A stretch of DNA of 54,183 nucleotides from Bacteroidales bacterium (GTDB lineage Bacteria > Bacteroidota > Bacteroidia > Bacteroidales > CG2-30-32-10), in contig DAOQAK010000024.1 of assembly GCA_035353855.1 (NCBI GenBank), positions 1-54,183 of the forward strand, written 5' to 3'. This document shows positions 25,374-31,893 of this stretch, piece by piece; position 1 is the stretch's first letter, and each line of letters opens with the position of its first letter. Under the pieces are notes generated by a model that was not told the origin of the DNA, did not search any database, and was given only the letters and a program-made list of their open reading frames with translations. Made by a program: the position numbers and the translations under genes.

Positions 25374-26672
25374 TTATATACTTTTAAAAGCGTTTTCAAA
25401 ATCTGCAATAATATCATTAATATGCTCAAGGCCAACTGAAACGCGCAAAAGCGTTGGTGAAATTCCGGAAGCATTTAACTCTTCATCCGATAACTGCTGA
25501 TGTGTTGTAGCTGCAGGAAGAATAATTAATGTTTTCGCATCGCCTACATTGGCAAGGTGACTAACAAGCTTTAAACTATTCACAAACTTCACTGCGTTAT
25601 TTTTATCTCCTTTGATGACAAACGTCAATACCCCGCCAAATCCGTTATTCAGATATTTTATTGCTCTTTCGTGCGATGAACTATTTAGTAAGCCGGGATA
25701 ATTTACTTTCTCAACCAAAGGATTACTTTGCAGCCACCCTGCAAGTTTCAACGCATTTTCACAATGACGTTTCATGCGGAATGAAAGCGTTTCCAATCCT
25801 TGTAACAGAAGAAATGAATTGAATGGACTTAAAGCCGGACCGAAATCACGCAAGCCTTCTAACCGTGCGCGTAGAATGAATGCAATATTTCCCGAAGGAC
25901 TTCCGATTCCGAATTCTTTCGAAAAAACAATTCCGTGATAACCTTCTGAAGGTTCTGAAAATTGCAGGAATTTTCCATTGCCCCAATTATAATTTCCGCC
26001 ATCCACAATTACACCGCCAATACTGTTGCCATGACCACCAATCCATTTTGTTGCCGATTCTACAACAATGTTTGCGCCTTGCTCAATAGGTCGGCATAAA
26101 TAACCGCCACCGGCAAAAGTATTATCCACAATCAATGGCAAATCGTATTTTTCAGCTAACTTTTTGAATGCATCGAAATCGGGAATGCCTAAAACCGGGT
26201 TACTAATGGTTTCGAGGTAAATTGCTTTTGTATTTTTATCAATAAGTTTTTCAAATTCTTCGGTATTATCATTCTTTGCAAATCTTGCTTCTATTCCTAA
26301 TCTTTTAAAAGATACTTTAAACTGATTATATGTTCCGCCATACAAATAAGGAGTAGAAACAAAATTATCACTAGTTTGTAAAATATTATTTAAAGCGATG
26401 AACTGCGCTGCATGTCCCGATGCAACTGCTAACGCACCAACTCCACCTTCGAGAGCAGCCATGCGTTTTTCAAAAACATCGGTTGTTGGATTCATGATGC
26501 GGGTATAAATATTTCCCGGTTCTTTCAATGCAAATAAATTTGCACCGTGTTCAGCATCCCTGAACAGATAAGATGTTGTTTGATATATAGGCACCGACCT
26601 TGATAATGTAGTTTGTTCTACATCTTGCCCCGCATGTATTTGCAAAGTATCGAAATGATATTTATTTTTCAT
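25374..26672 (-). CDS. metY: O-acetylhomoserine sulfhydrylase
   Basis: This 432-residue PLP enzyme of the Cys/Met family has the length and motifs of O-acetylhomoserine aminocarboxypropyltransferases: HAGQDVEQTTLSRSVPIYQT near the start, Tyr56/Arg58 in YTRIMNPT, Asp183 in VDNTFAGGGYLCRP and the PLP lysine Lys209 in ESATKWIGGHG. It makes homocysteine from O-acetylhomoserine and sulfide, bypassing cystathionine. The longer region after Lys209 (around VDGGNYNWGNG) separates this group from the 400-residue cystathionine enzymes such as the one at 720-1919. It is followed 3 bases later by metA. A 146-base gap with two palindromes separates it from lysC. Confidence 0.93.
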   Translation of the reverse strand: MKNKYHFDTLQIHAGQDVEQTTLSRSVPIYQTTSYLFRDAEHGANLFALKEPGNIYTRIMNPTTDVFEKRMAALEGGVGALAVASGHAAQFIALNNILQTSDNFVSTPYLYGGTYNQFKVSFKRLGIEARFAKNDNTEEFEKLIDKNTKAIYLETISNPVLGIPDFDAFKKLAEKYDLPLIVDNTFAGGGYLCRPIEQGANIVVESATKWIGGHGNSIGGVIVDGGNYNWGNGKFLQFSEPSEGYHGIVFSKEFGIGSPSGNIAFILRARLEGLRDFGPALSPFNSFLLLQGLETLSFRMKRHCENALKLAGWLQSNPLVEKVNYPGLLNSSSHERAIKYLNNGFGGVLTFVIKGDKNNAVKFVNSLKLVSHLANVGDAKTLIILPAATTHQQLSDEELNASGISPTLLRVSVGLEHINDIIADFENAFKSI

Positions 26673-26731
26673 GGCAGTTTTATTTATCTTAAACAGGCAA
26701 CTACTAGTATTAAGTTAATTTTGAAACGGTA

Positions 26732-26760
26732 GTCATCCTGAGTTCATCGAAGGATGACTT
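26732..26760. repeat. REP-like palindrome, copy 1
   Basis: A perfect 9-bp inverted repeat (AGTCATCCT / AGGATGACT) encloses the core TGAGTTCATCGA. It lies in the lysC-metY gap and shares its core with the copies at 26766 and 41028. Confidence 0.7.
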
Positions 26761-26765
26761 GCTTA

Positions 26766-26807
26766 CAGAATATTCACATTTCGATAAACTCAATATGACA
26801 TTCTGTA
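26766..26807. repeat. REP-like palindrome, copy 2
   Basis: ACAGAAT (26766-26772) pairs with ATTCTGT (26801-26807) around the core TCGATAAACTCA (26782-26793), in reverse orientation to copy 1. The inner stem is imperfect. Confidence 0.6.
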
Positions 26808-26818
26808 ACATATTAAGC

Positions 26819-28231
26819 TTAACTAAACATTAGTATATTTTTTTTAAGGTTCAATTTTCTATTGTTGAAAAATTCCTTGTGAATCGCTTTTATAGCCTTA
26901 TCTCTGTCGTTTTGTTCAACAATAAAATAAGTTACAACATCCGATGCCCCGAAATTTATTGTTTCAATATTTATTCCTGCTTTAGCAACAGCGCTGAACA
27001 AACGTGCAGCAATACCAAGCTTTTCCATCATACCACAACCTACTACAGCAATCGTAGAAAGTCCTTTTTTCATAATTGAAGAGTTTACTCCACTTAATGG
27101 TAAATCTTTTATGATGCTATATGCTCTTTCCACGTCTGATGCGGCAAAGAAAAGATTGATATGAGTATGCGTATTAAAAACAAGTTTGATATTAATTTTT
27201 TCTGCTTCCAGTTTTCTTGTAATGATAGCCATCAAACCCGCTTTGATTCCAACTCCCGGACCACTGAAACGAATTACGCAAAAGTCGTCGCTGTATGTTA
27301 CACTTTTTATTACTTCATCGCTCACATCTTCTCTTTCTCCAATAATAGTAAGCGGAGTAATTTTCGTATCAATTTTATTAATGTTGAAAATACGAATCGG
27401 AATATTTTTATCAAGCAAAGGCTCAACAGTTCTGGGGTGAAGAATTTTTGCACCGAAATAAGCCAACTCAGCAGCTTCGCCATAGAATAAGCGCGGAATT
27501 GTAACTGCATCAGCTACAAGTTTTGGGTCGGCACTTTGAAAACCATCAACATCTTTCCATATATCTAACGATTCAGCATCAATACATGCAGCAATTGCAG
27601 CAGCCGAATAATCGCTTCCTCCACGACCGAAAATTGTTTTTCTTCCTTCTTTTGATATTCCGTAAAAACCGGGAATAATAAAAACTTTATCAGCCGAAAG
27701 CCTTTCTCCTACTATTTTTCGTGATGCATTAAAATCAACAGAAGCATTACCATATTCCCCATCGGTAATGAGTTGCAGATCTTCAGGCAATACCTCTTCA
27801 CACTGCAATCCTTCATTACGAATAATTGCCGTTATGATAAGAGCGCTTAATTTTTCACCATAACTCAATACTGCATCTTCAATAAATTCAGGTATTTCAC
27901 CTAAATAATTTATTCCAAGTAATTGTCGTCTCAGTTCATTCAGCCTGATATCAAGTTGTTCAAGCACTTCGGTTTTATTTTTTTCCTCTTTGATATAATG
28001 ATTGATGATATTTTCTTTCATCTCGGCAAGAAAATCGGTAAAAAGAAGAATATTTTTTTCATCATCCTTTGCTTTATTTATTATCTCAATAAGTTTGTTT
28101 GTAATTCCGTAAAACGCTGAAACTACTATTGCCAGCGGACGGTTGTAAAATTTTATTACATCCAGAAGTTTTTGAATGTCGCCTGTTTCTTTAAGGTTTG
28201 AGCCACCAAATTTTACTACAATTTTTTTCAT
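26819..28231 (-). CDS. lysC: Aspartate kinase, monofunctional
   Basis: This 470-residue aspartokinase phosphorylates aspartate, the first step for lysine, threonine, methionine and isoleucine. The N-terminal kinase domain shows VVKFGGSN (5-12), the GRGGSDYSA motif (202-210) and WKDVDGFQSADP (225-236). The region from about residue 305 onward contains two ACT domains for allosteric control. No homoserine dehydrogenase is fused. It is the first gene of the lysC-metY-metA-asd operon and is preceded by a SAM-I riboswitch about 180 bases upstream, so transcript level should fall when SAM is plentiful. The ATG at 28231 follows AT-rich DNA with no Shine-Dalgarno, usual for this phylum. Confidence 0.94.
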   Translation of the reverse strand: MKKIVVKFGGSNLKETGDIQKLLDVIKFYNRPLAIVVSAFYGITNKLIEIINKAKDDEKNILLFTDFLAEMKENIINHYIKEEKNKTEVLEQLDIRLNELRRQLLGINYLGEIPEFIEDAVLSYGEKLSALIITAIIRNEGLQCEEVLPEDLQLITDGEYGNASVDFNASRKIVGERLSADKVFIIPGFYGISKEGRKTIFGRGGSDYSAAAIAACIDAESLDIWKDVDGFQSADPKLVADAVTIPRLFYGEAAELAYFGAKILHPRTVEPLLDKNIPIRIFNINKIDTKITPLTIIGEREDVSDEVIKSVTYSDDFCVIRFSGPGVGIKAGLMAIITRKLEAEKINIKLVFNTHTHINLFFAASDVERAYSIIKDLPLSGVNSSIMKKGLSTIAVVGCGMMEKLGIAARLFSAVAKAGINIETINFGASDVVTYFIVEQNDRDKAIKAIHKEFFNNRKLNLKKNILMFS

Positions 28232-28345
28232 TTGTTACTTTTTATTAAAATTTTAAAAACTAAAATTTTTATATTTTTTTCTTTTTCATCTGCATATTCT
28301 TTCACCATCCGGATATTATTTTCCGATTGAAATACGCAGGTTACC

Positions 28346-28365
28346 AAAAAAGGAAAATGATTTCC
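28346..28365 (-). terminator. Possible weak terminator after the riboswitch
   Basis: On the minus strand GGAAA, a TCAT loop and TTTCC are followed by six T residues. The 5-bp stem is weak, so its use as the riboswitch-controlled terminator is uncertain. Confidence 0.3.
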
Positions 28366-28378
28366 AGTTTCAGTTTTA

Positions 28379-28405
28379 TTAAATTATGGTTTTTATATTT
28401 TTCAT
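28379..28405 (-). CDS. Possible eight-residue leader peptide
   Basis: ATG AAA AAT ATA AAA ACC ATA ATT TAA encodes MKNIKTII, placed between the SAM aptamer and the small hairpin ahead of lysC. All eight residues (Met, Lys, Asn, Ile, Thr) are made from aspartate, as would suit an attenuator. AT-rich DNA often yields Lys, Asn and Ile codons by chance, so support is weak. Confidence 0.25.
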   Translation of the reverse strand: MKNIKTII

Positions 28406-28412
28406 TATTTAT

Positions 28413-28522
28413 GTTTAAATTATAATTCCCTTTCGGGTCAGGTATTAGCACCTTTCGGACTTTCCGGAGGTTGCTAGAGTATCATTGAGCCTGATCTCTC
28501 CACTCTTCTTTATAAATCAAAC
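28413..28522 (-). ncRNA. SAM-I (S-box) riboswitch aptamer
   Basis: Every SAM-I element can be drawn. P1 is a 13-bp helix (28510-28522 with 28413-28425) with one G-U pair and one mismatch. P2 pairs AGAGU with ACUCU (28502-28506 with 28476-28480) around the kink-turn region. P3 lies at about 28451-28470. P4 is CCC-GAAA-GGG at 28428-28437. A 5-bp pseudoknot joins loop UCAGG (28490-28494) to CCUGA (28438-28442). The conserved words AGAGAUC, AGCAACC and GGUGCUAAU are present. It heads lysC-metY-metA-asd and should lower expression when SAM is high. Confidence 0.95.
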
Positions 28523-28557
28523 ATTTCTTCGTAGAAAGGAATATTTGAAATGCACTG

Positions 28558-28585
28558 CAAAAATACATATTTTTTTAATCACAAA
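28558..28585 (-). promoter_or_regulatory. Promoter of the riboswitch-led lysC operon
   Basis: On the minus strand TTTG (28582-28585), a 16-base spacer and TATTTTTG (28558-28565) fit the Bacteroidota promoter pattern. Transcription would begin near 28551, about 30 bases before the aptamer. Confidence 0.6.
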
Positions 28586-28615
28586 TATCTTTTAGTGAAA
28601 TTTTTCTATGATTTT

Positions 28616-29848
28616 TTAAAACTCAATTTCAACCTGGTTCCTGTAAATATCTTCCATCGTTTCTCTTTTACGAATTAAATATTCTTTGCCCTGAAAAATC
28701 AATACTTCTGCAGGACGAAAACGCGAATTATAATTCGAAGCCATTGAAAAGCAGTAAGCACCTGCATTTCGCATAGCAAGAATATCGCCTTCCGCTATTT
28801 CATTTATTTTCCGGTTCCATCCAAAGGTATCGGTTTCGCAGATATAACCTACCACTGTGTAAATTCTTTGTTTTCCTATAGGATTTGAAATGTTAATAAT
28901 ATCGTGATAGGAATTATAAAACATTGGGCGTATCAAATGATTGAAACCTGTATCAATTCCGGCAAACACGGTCGAAGTAGTTTGTTTAATTACATTTACT
29001 CTTGCAAAAAAATAACCTGCTTCACTAACCAGGAATTTTCCGGGTTCAAAAACTAATTCTAAATTTCTTCCGTACTCGTTACAAAATGCATTGAATTTTT
29101 CGGAAATCATATTTCCCAGTAATTCAATTTCTGTGTATAGATCGCTTGGTTTGTAAGGAACTTTGAAACCGCTACCCAAATCAATGTAATCAAGTGCTTC
29201 AAATTTTTTAGCCACATCTAAAATAATATCCACACCTTGTGCAAACACTTCAATGTCGAGAATATCAGAGCCGGTATGCATATGAAGCCCTTCAACACGA
29301 AGACCTGTTGTTTCAATAATTCTTTTTGCATGAGGAATCTGGTAAATGGAAATTCCAAATTTTGAATCGACATGACCTACCGATATTTTTTTGTTTCCGC
29401 CTGCCATGATATGCGGATTAATTCGCAGGCATACCGGTACATTCGGGAACTCATGACCAAATTGTTCAAGCACCGATAGATTATCAATATTTATTCTAAC
29501 CCCAGCATCAATAGCCATTTTGATTTCTTCCATCGAAACGCAATTCGGTGTATAAATTATATCTTTGGGTTCAAATCCTGCTTTTAATCCAGCCCAAACT
29601 TCCTGTATCGACACAGTATCCAAACCGGTTCCTGCCATCATGAAAAGACGGAGAACATTAATGTTCGATAACGCTTTGCATGCATAGCAAATTTTTAAAC
29701 GCTCGATCTGAAAGGCGTTTCTTAATTTTTTTAATTGCGTAAGCATTATATCTCCATCGTAAACATACAATGGAAGACCATATCTTTCGCATAATTCCGA
29801 TACCGGGAAACTACCTAACCGGTATTCATTTTCTGAATTTAAAATCAT
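28616..29848 (-). CDS. lysA: Diaminopimelate decarboxylase
   Basis: This 410-residue alanine-racemase-fold PLP enzyme converts meso-diaminopimelate to lysine. Lys58 in CYACKALSN is the PLP lysine. HMHTGSD and the glycine-rich DLGSGF segment bind the cofactor phosphate region, EPGKFLVSEAG replaces the common EPGR, and the active-site cysteine supplied across the dimer is in ICETDTFG. The C-terminus AGAYCFSMASNYNSRFRP is typical. It has its own TATTTTTG box (29865-29872) and ends about 30 bases before the lysC promoter, so it is not under the SAM riboswitch. It is the only clear lysine-specific step in the window. Confidence 0.93.
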   Translation of the reverse strand: MILNSENEYRLGSFPVSELCERYGLPLYVYDGDIMLTQLKKLRNAFQIERLKICYACKALSNINVLRLFMMAGTGLDTVSIQEVWAGLKAGFEPKDIIYTPNCVSMEEIKMAIDAGVRINIDNLSVLEQFGHEFPNVPVCLRINPHIMAGGNKKISVGHVDSKFGISIYQIPHAKRIIETTGLRVEGLHMHTGSDILDIEVFAQGVDIILDVAKKFEALDYIDLGSGFKVPYKPSDLYTEIELLGNMISEKFNAFCNEYGRNLELVFEPGKFLVSEAGYFFARVNVIKQTTSTVFAGIDTGFNHLIRPMFYNSYHDIINISNPIGKQRIYTVVGYICETDTFGWNRKINEIAEGDILAMRNAGAYCFSMASNYNSRFRPAEVLIFQGKEYLIRKRETMEDIYRNQVEIEF

Positions 29849-29864
29849 ATTATAAATTTTTATG

Positions 29865-29872
29865 CAAAAATA
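29865..29872 (-). promoter_or_regulatory. Candidate -7 box TATTTTTG for lysA
   Basis: An exact TAnnTTTG match on the minus strand, 16 bases before the lysA ATG. Confidence 0.5.
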
Positions 29873-29921
29873 TTTTTAGAAAATGATTCCAAAAAATAAT
29901 TATACATATTAAACTTATTTT

Positions 29922-29929
29922 TAACTTTG
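29922..29929 (+). promoter_or_regulatory. Candidate -7 box TAACTTTG
   Basis: An exact TAnnTTTG match 23 bases before the ATG of the ACT-like gene, divergent from the lysA promoter 50 bases away. Confidence 0.5.
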
Positions 29930-29952
29930 TGTTAAATATTTAACAATATCAT

Positions 29953-30624
29953 ATGCAAACGATATCCGAATGTGTAAACAGGATCATAACCCGAAAGCCC
30001 TTTGTTGCAGAGGCTTTACAGAAAGGGTTGATCAATATATCATCGCTGGCACGAAACATTATTCCTGAAATTGAAGAACAATTAAAAAAGAAAGTTCAGC
30101 CGGGAGCAGTGGTTATGGCGCTTCAGCGTTATTCGCAGGAAAAGGAAATTGTAATATCAAATAAACTGAAATCATGCCTTAACAATATCAGCGATGTTTT
30201 TGTACGTTCTGGATTATCAGAATTTACTTATAAAAATTCAGATGATTTATTTAACCGTTATGTTTCATTTGTAAAAAAGATATCTTTAGGCAATGATGTC
30301 TTCTTCACCTTTGTTCATGGGGTTTTTGAAACAAATTATGTTATCAGTAATTCATTAAGCAAAATTTTCCGCGATGCTTTTAAAAACGAAAGTCAGGTTG
30401 CATATGAAACCGAACTTTCATCAATAACAGTAAGGTTGCCAAAAATAAATGTTCAGACACAAGGTCTGTACTACTACATTTTGCAAGGTATAGCATGGGA
30501 AGGAATAAACATCATCAACATGATCTCTACCTCCAATGAATTTACAATTATTGTAAAAGATGCTGATGTGGAAAAAGCATTCAGCGTTATTAAAAACCTG
30601 AAAGAAAAGAAACCGGGGAAATAA
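29953..30624 (+). CDS. Conserved protein with ACT-like C-terminal region
   Basis: I recognise this 223-residue protein only as a Bacteroidota-type conserved protein. The N-terminal half (about 1-75) is helical and basic (SSLARNIIPEIEEQLKKKV, then AVVMALQRYSQ), with a look of a small DNA- or protein-binding unit. The C-terminal half (about 150-220) has the beta-alpha-beta pattern of ACT domains: ELSSITVRLP, a helix, GINIINMISTSNEFTIIVKD, then a final helix VEKAFSVIKNL, closely like the ACT region of aspartokinases. There is no kinase domain. It is divergent from lysA and 15 bases before the selenouridine synthase gene. An amino-acid-sensing role is an inference from the ACT-like part and the lysine-gene neighbour. 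Confidence 0.7.
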   Translation: MQTISECVNRIITRKPFVAEALQKGLINISSLARNIIPEIEEQLKKKVQPGAVVMALQRYSQEKEIVISNKLKSCLNNISDVFVRSGLSEFTYKNSDDLFNRYVSFVKKISLGNDVFFTFVHGVFETNYVISNSLSKIFRDAFKNESQVAYETELSSITVRLPKINVQTQGLYYYILQGIAWEGINIINMISTSNEFTIIVKDADVEKAFSVIKNLKEKKPGK

Positions 30625-30639
30625 TTTTATTTCATATTA

Positions 30640-31671
30640 ATGATATCAGAAATCAATATTGAAGATTATTTAAAGTCATTTGCTGAAATACCTCTAATCG
30701 ATGTGCGTTCGCCATCGGAATTTTTAAAAGGTCATATTCAAAATGCTAACAGTATTCCTTTGTTTTCGGATGAAGAAAGAGCACATGTAGGAACAGTGTT
30801 TATCAAACAATCGAAAGAGAAAGCCATAAAGTTAGGCTATGAATATGTTAATCCGAAATTAGAATATTTTATTTCCAAATCTCGAGAAGTTGCTCCACAA
30901 AATAAAGCAATTGTTCATTGCTGGCGTGGCGGAATGAGAAGCATGACCTTTGCTGAACACCTCGAAAAGAATGGCTTTTCAGAAGTATATGTATTAAAAG
31001 GCGGTTATAAAGCTTTTCGAAAATATGTTCTCGATTCTTTTAAAAGAAACGCCAGGTTGTGCGTTATTGGAGGTTTTACAGGCAGCGGTAAAACAGAAAT
31101 TTTAAAATTATTAAAAGAAGATGGAATGCAGGTAATCGATTTGGAAAAGCTGGCAAACCACAAAGGCTCTGTTTTTGGAGGTATTGACAAAGGCACTCAA
31201 CCCACAACCGAACAATTTGAAAATAATCTATTCATGGAATGGAATAAAATGGATTTCTTAAAACCAATTTGCTTTGAAGATGAAAGTAAGAGCATTGGTT
31301 CTGTAACCATTCCTTTTGAAATATATAAAATGTTAATTGAAGAACCTGTTGTTTTTCTTGAAATTCCCAAAGAAGAACGTGCAAAATTCCTGGTGAAAGA
31401 ATATGCAGGTTGTAATAAAACTGCACTGGCTGCTGCCATTCAGAAAATTTCAAAAAGATTGGGTGATATGAATACACACAAAGCCCTTGATTGGCTTGAG
31501 AAAGAAAATTTTTACGAAGTTGCTCTTCTTGCGCTCAACTATTATGACAAATCTTATAAGGAAGTTTTATTACACAGAAATCCAAAGATGGTTCATACCA
31601 TAAAGCTGAAGAATACTGACCATTGTGAAAATGCAAGAATCCTAAAAGAATTTATTGAAAAAGAAATTTAA
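30640..31671 (+). CDS. mnmH: tRNA 2-selenouridine synthase
   Basis: This 343-residue protein has the two-part SelU/MnmH structure. An N-terminal rhodanese domain has its catalytic cysteine Cys94 in VHCWRGGMRS, and a C-terminal P-loop domain shows GGFTGSGKT (144-152). The enzyme replaces sulfur with selenium in 2-thiouridine at the wobble position of tRNAs for Lys, Glu and Gln, using selenophosphate, by way of a geranylated intermediate. Its presence predicts a selD gene elsewhere. It is encoded 15 bases after the ACT-like gene and is probably co-transcribed with it. The motifs are complete. Confidence 0.93.
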   Translation: MISEINIEDYLKSFAEIPLIDVRSPSEFLKGHIQNANSIPLFSDEERAHVGTVFIKQSKEKAIKLGYEYVNPKLEYFISKSREVAPQNKAIVHCWRGGMRSMTFAEHLEKNGFSEVYVLKGGYKAFRKYVLDSFKRNARLCVIGGFTGSGKTEILKLLKEDGMQVIDLEKLANHKGSVFGGIDKGTQPTTEQFENNLFMEWNKMDFLKPICFEDESKSIGSVTIPFEIYKMLIEEPVVFLEIPKEERAKFLVKEYAGCNKTALAAAIQKISKRLGDMNTHKALDWLEKENFYEVALLALNYYDKSYKEVLLHRNPKMVHTIKLKNTDHCENARILKEFIEKEI

Positions 31672-31672
31672 C

Positions 31673-31706
31673 CGCAAAGTGCGCAAAGCATAATTAAAAC
31701 GCAAAG
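31673..31706 (+). repeat. Three CGCAAAG repeats after mnmH
   Basis: CGCAAAG occurs at 31673, 31682 and 31700, immediately after the mnmH stop codon. It resembles the short repeats common in intergenic DNA of this phylum. Confidence 0.5.
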
Positions 31707-31777
31707 AAAAATTCTGATGAAAATATTTCTAACAATTTTTCTTTCTTTACTTAAAACTTAAATTCTTATTTTCACAA

Positions 31778-31887
31778 TAAGCCTGAAGGGCTTAAATATT
31801 ATTCAACTACTTCAGAGTTGTATATTTCTTAGTGTTTTTTACCGCAGGTTGCGCCTGCGGTTATTTATATTAATCCCTTTCAGGGAT
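31778..31887. repeat. Cluster of four small hairpins between mnmH and valS
   Basis: Four inverted repeats follow one another: TAAGCC/GGCTTA (31778-31794), CAACT/AGTTG (31804-31820), a perfect ACCGCAGG/CCTGCGGT with 5-base loop (31841-31861) and ATCCCT/AGGGAT (31873-31887). AT-rich spacers separate them. The last lies 6 bases after the valS stop codon, so part of the cluster may end transcription of the two convergent genes. The whole resembles a REP-type intergenic element. Confidence 0.6.
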
Positions 31888-31893
31888 ATTTAT

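Larger units (their letters stand above)
28232..28615 (-). other. lysC leader region: promoter, SAM riboswitch, short ORF and hairpin
   Basis: This 384-base gap between lysA and lysC holds, in minus-strand order, a promoter (28585-28558), a SAM-I aptamer (28522-28413), an eight-codon ORF (28405-28379) and a small hairpin followed by a U tract (28365-28346), then about 115 AT-rich bases up to the lysC start. Confidence 0.8.
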
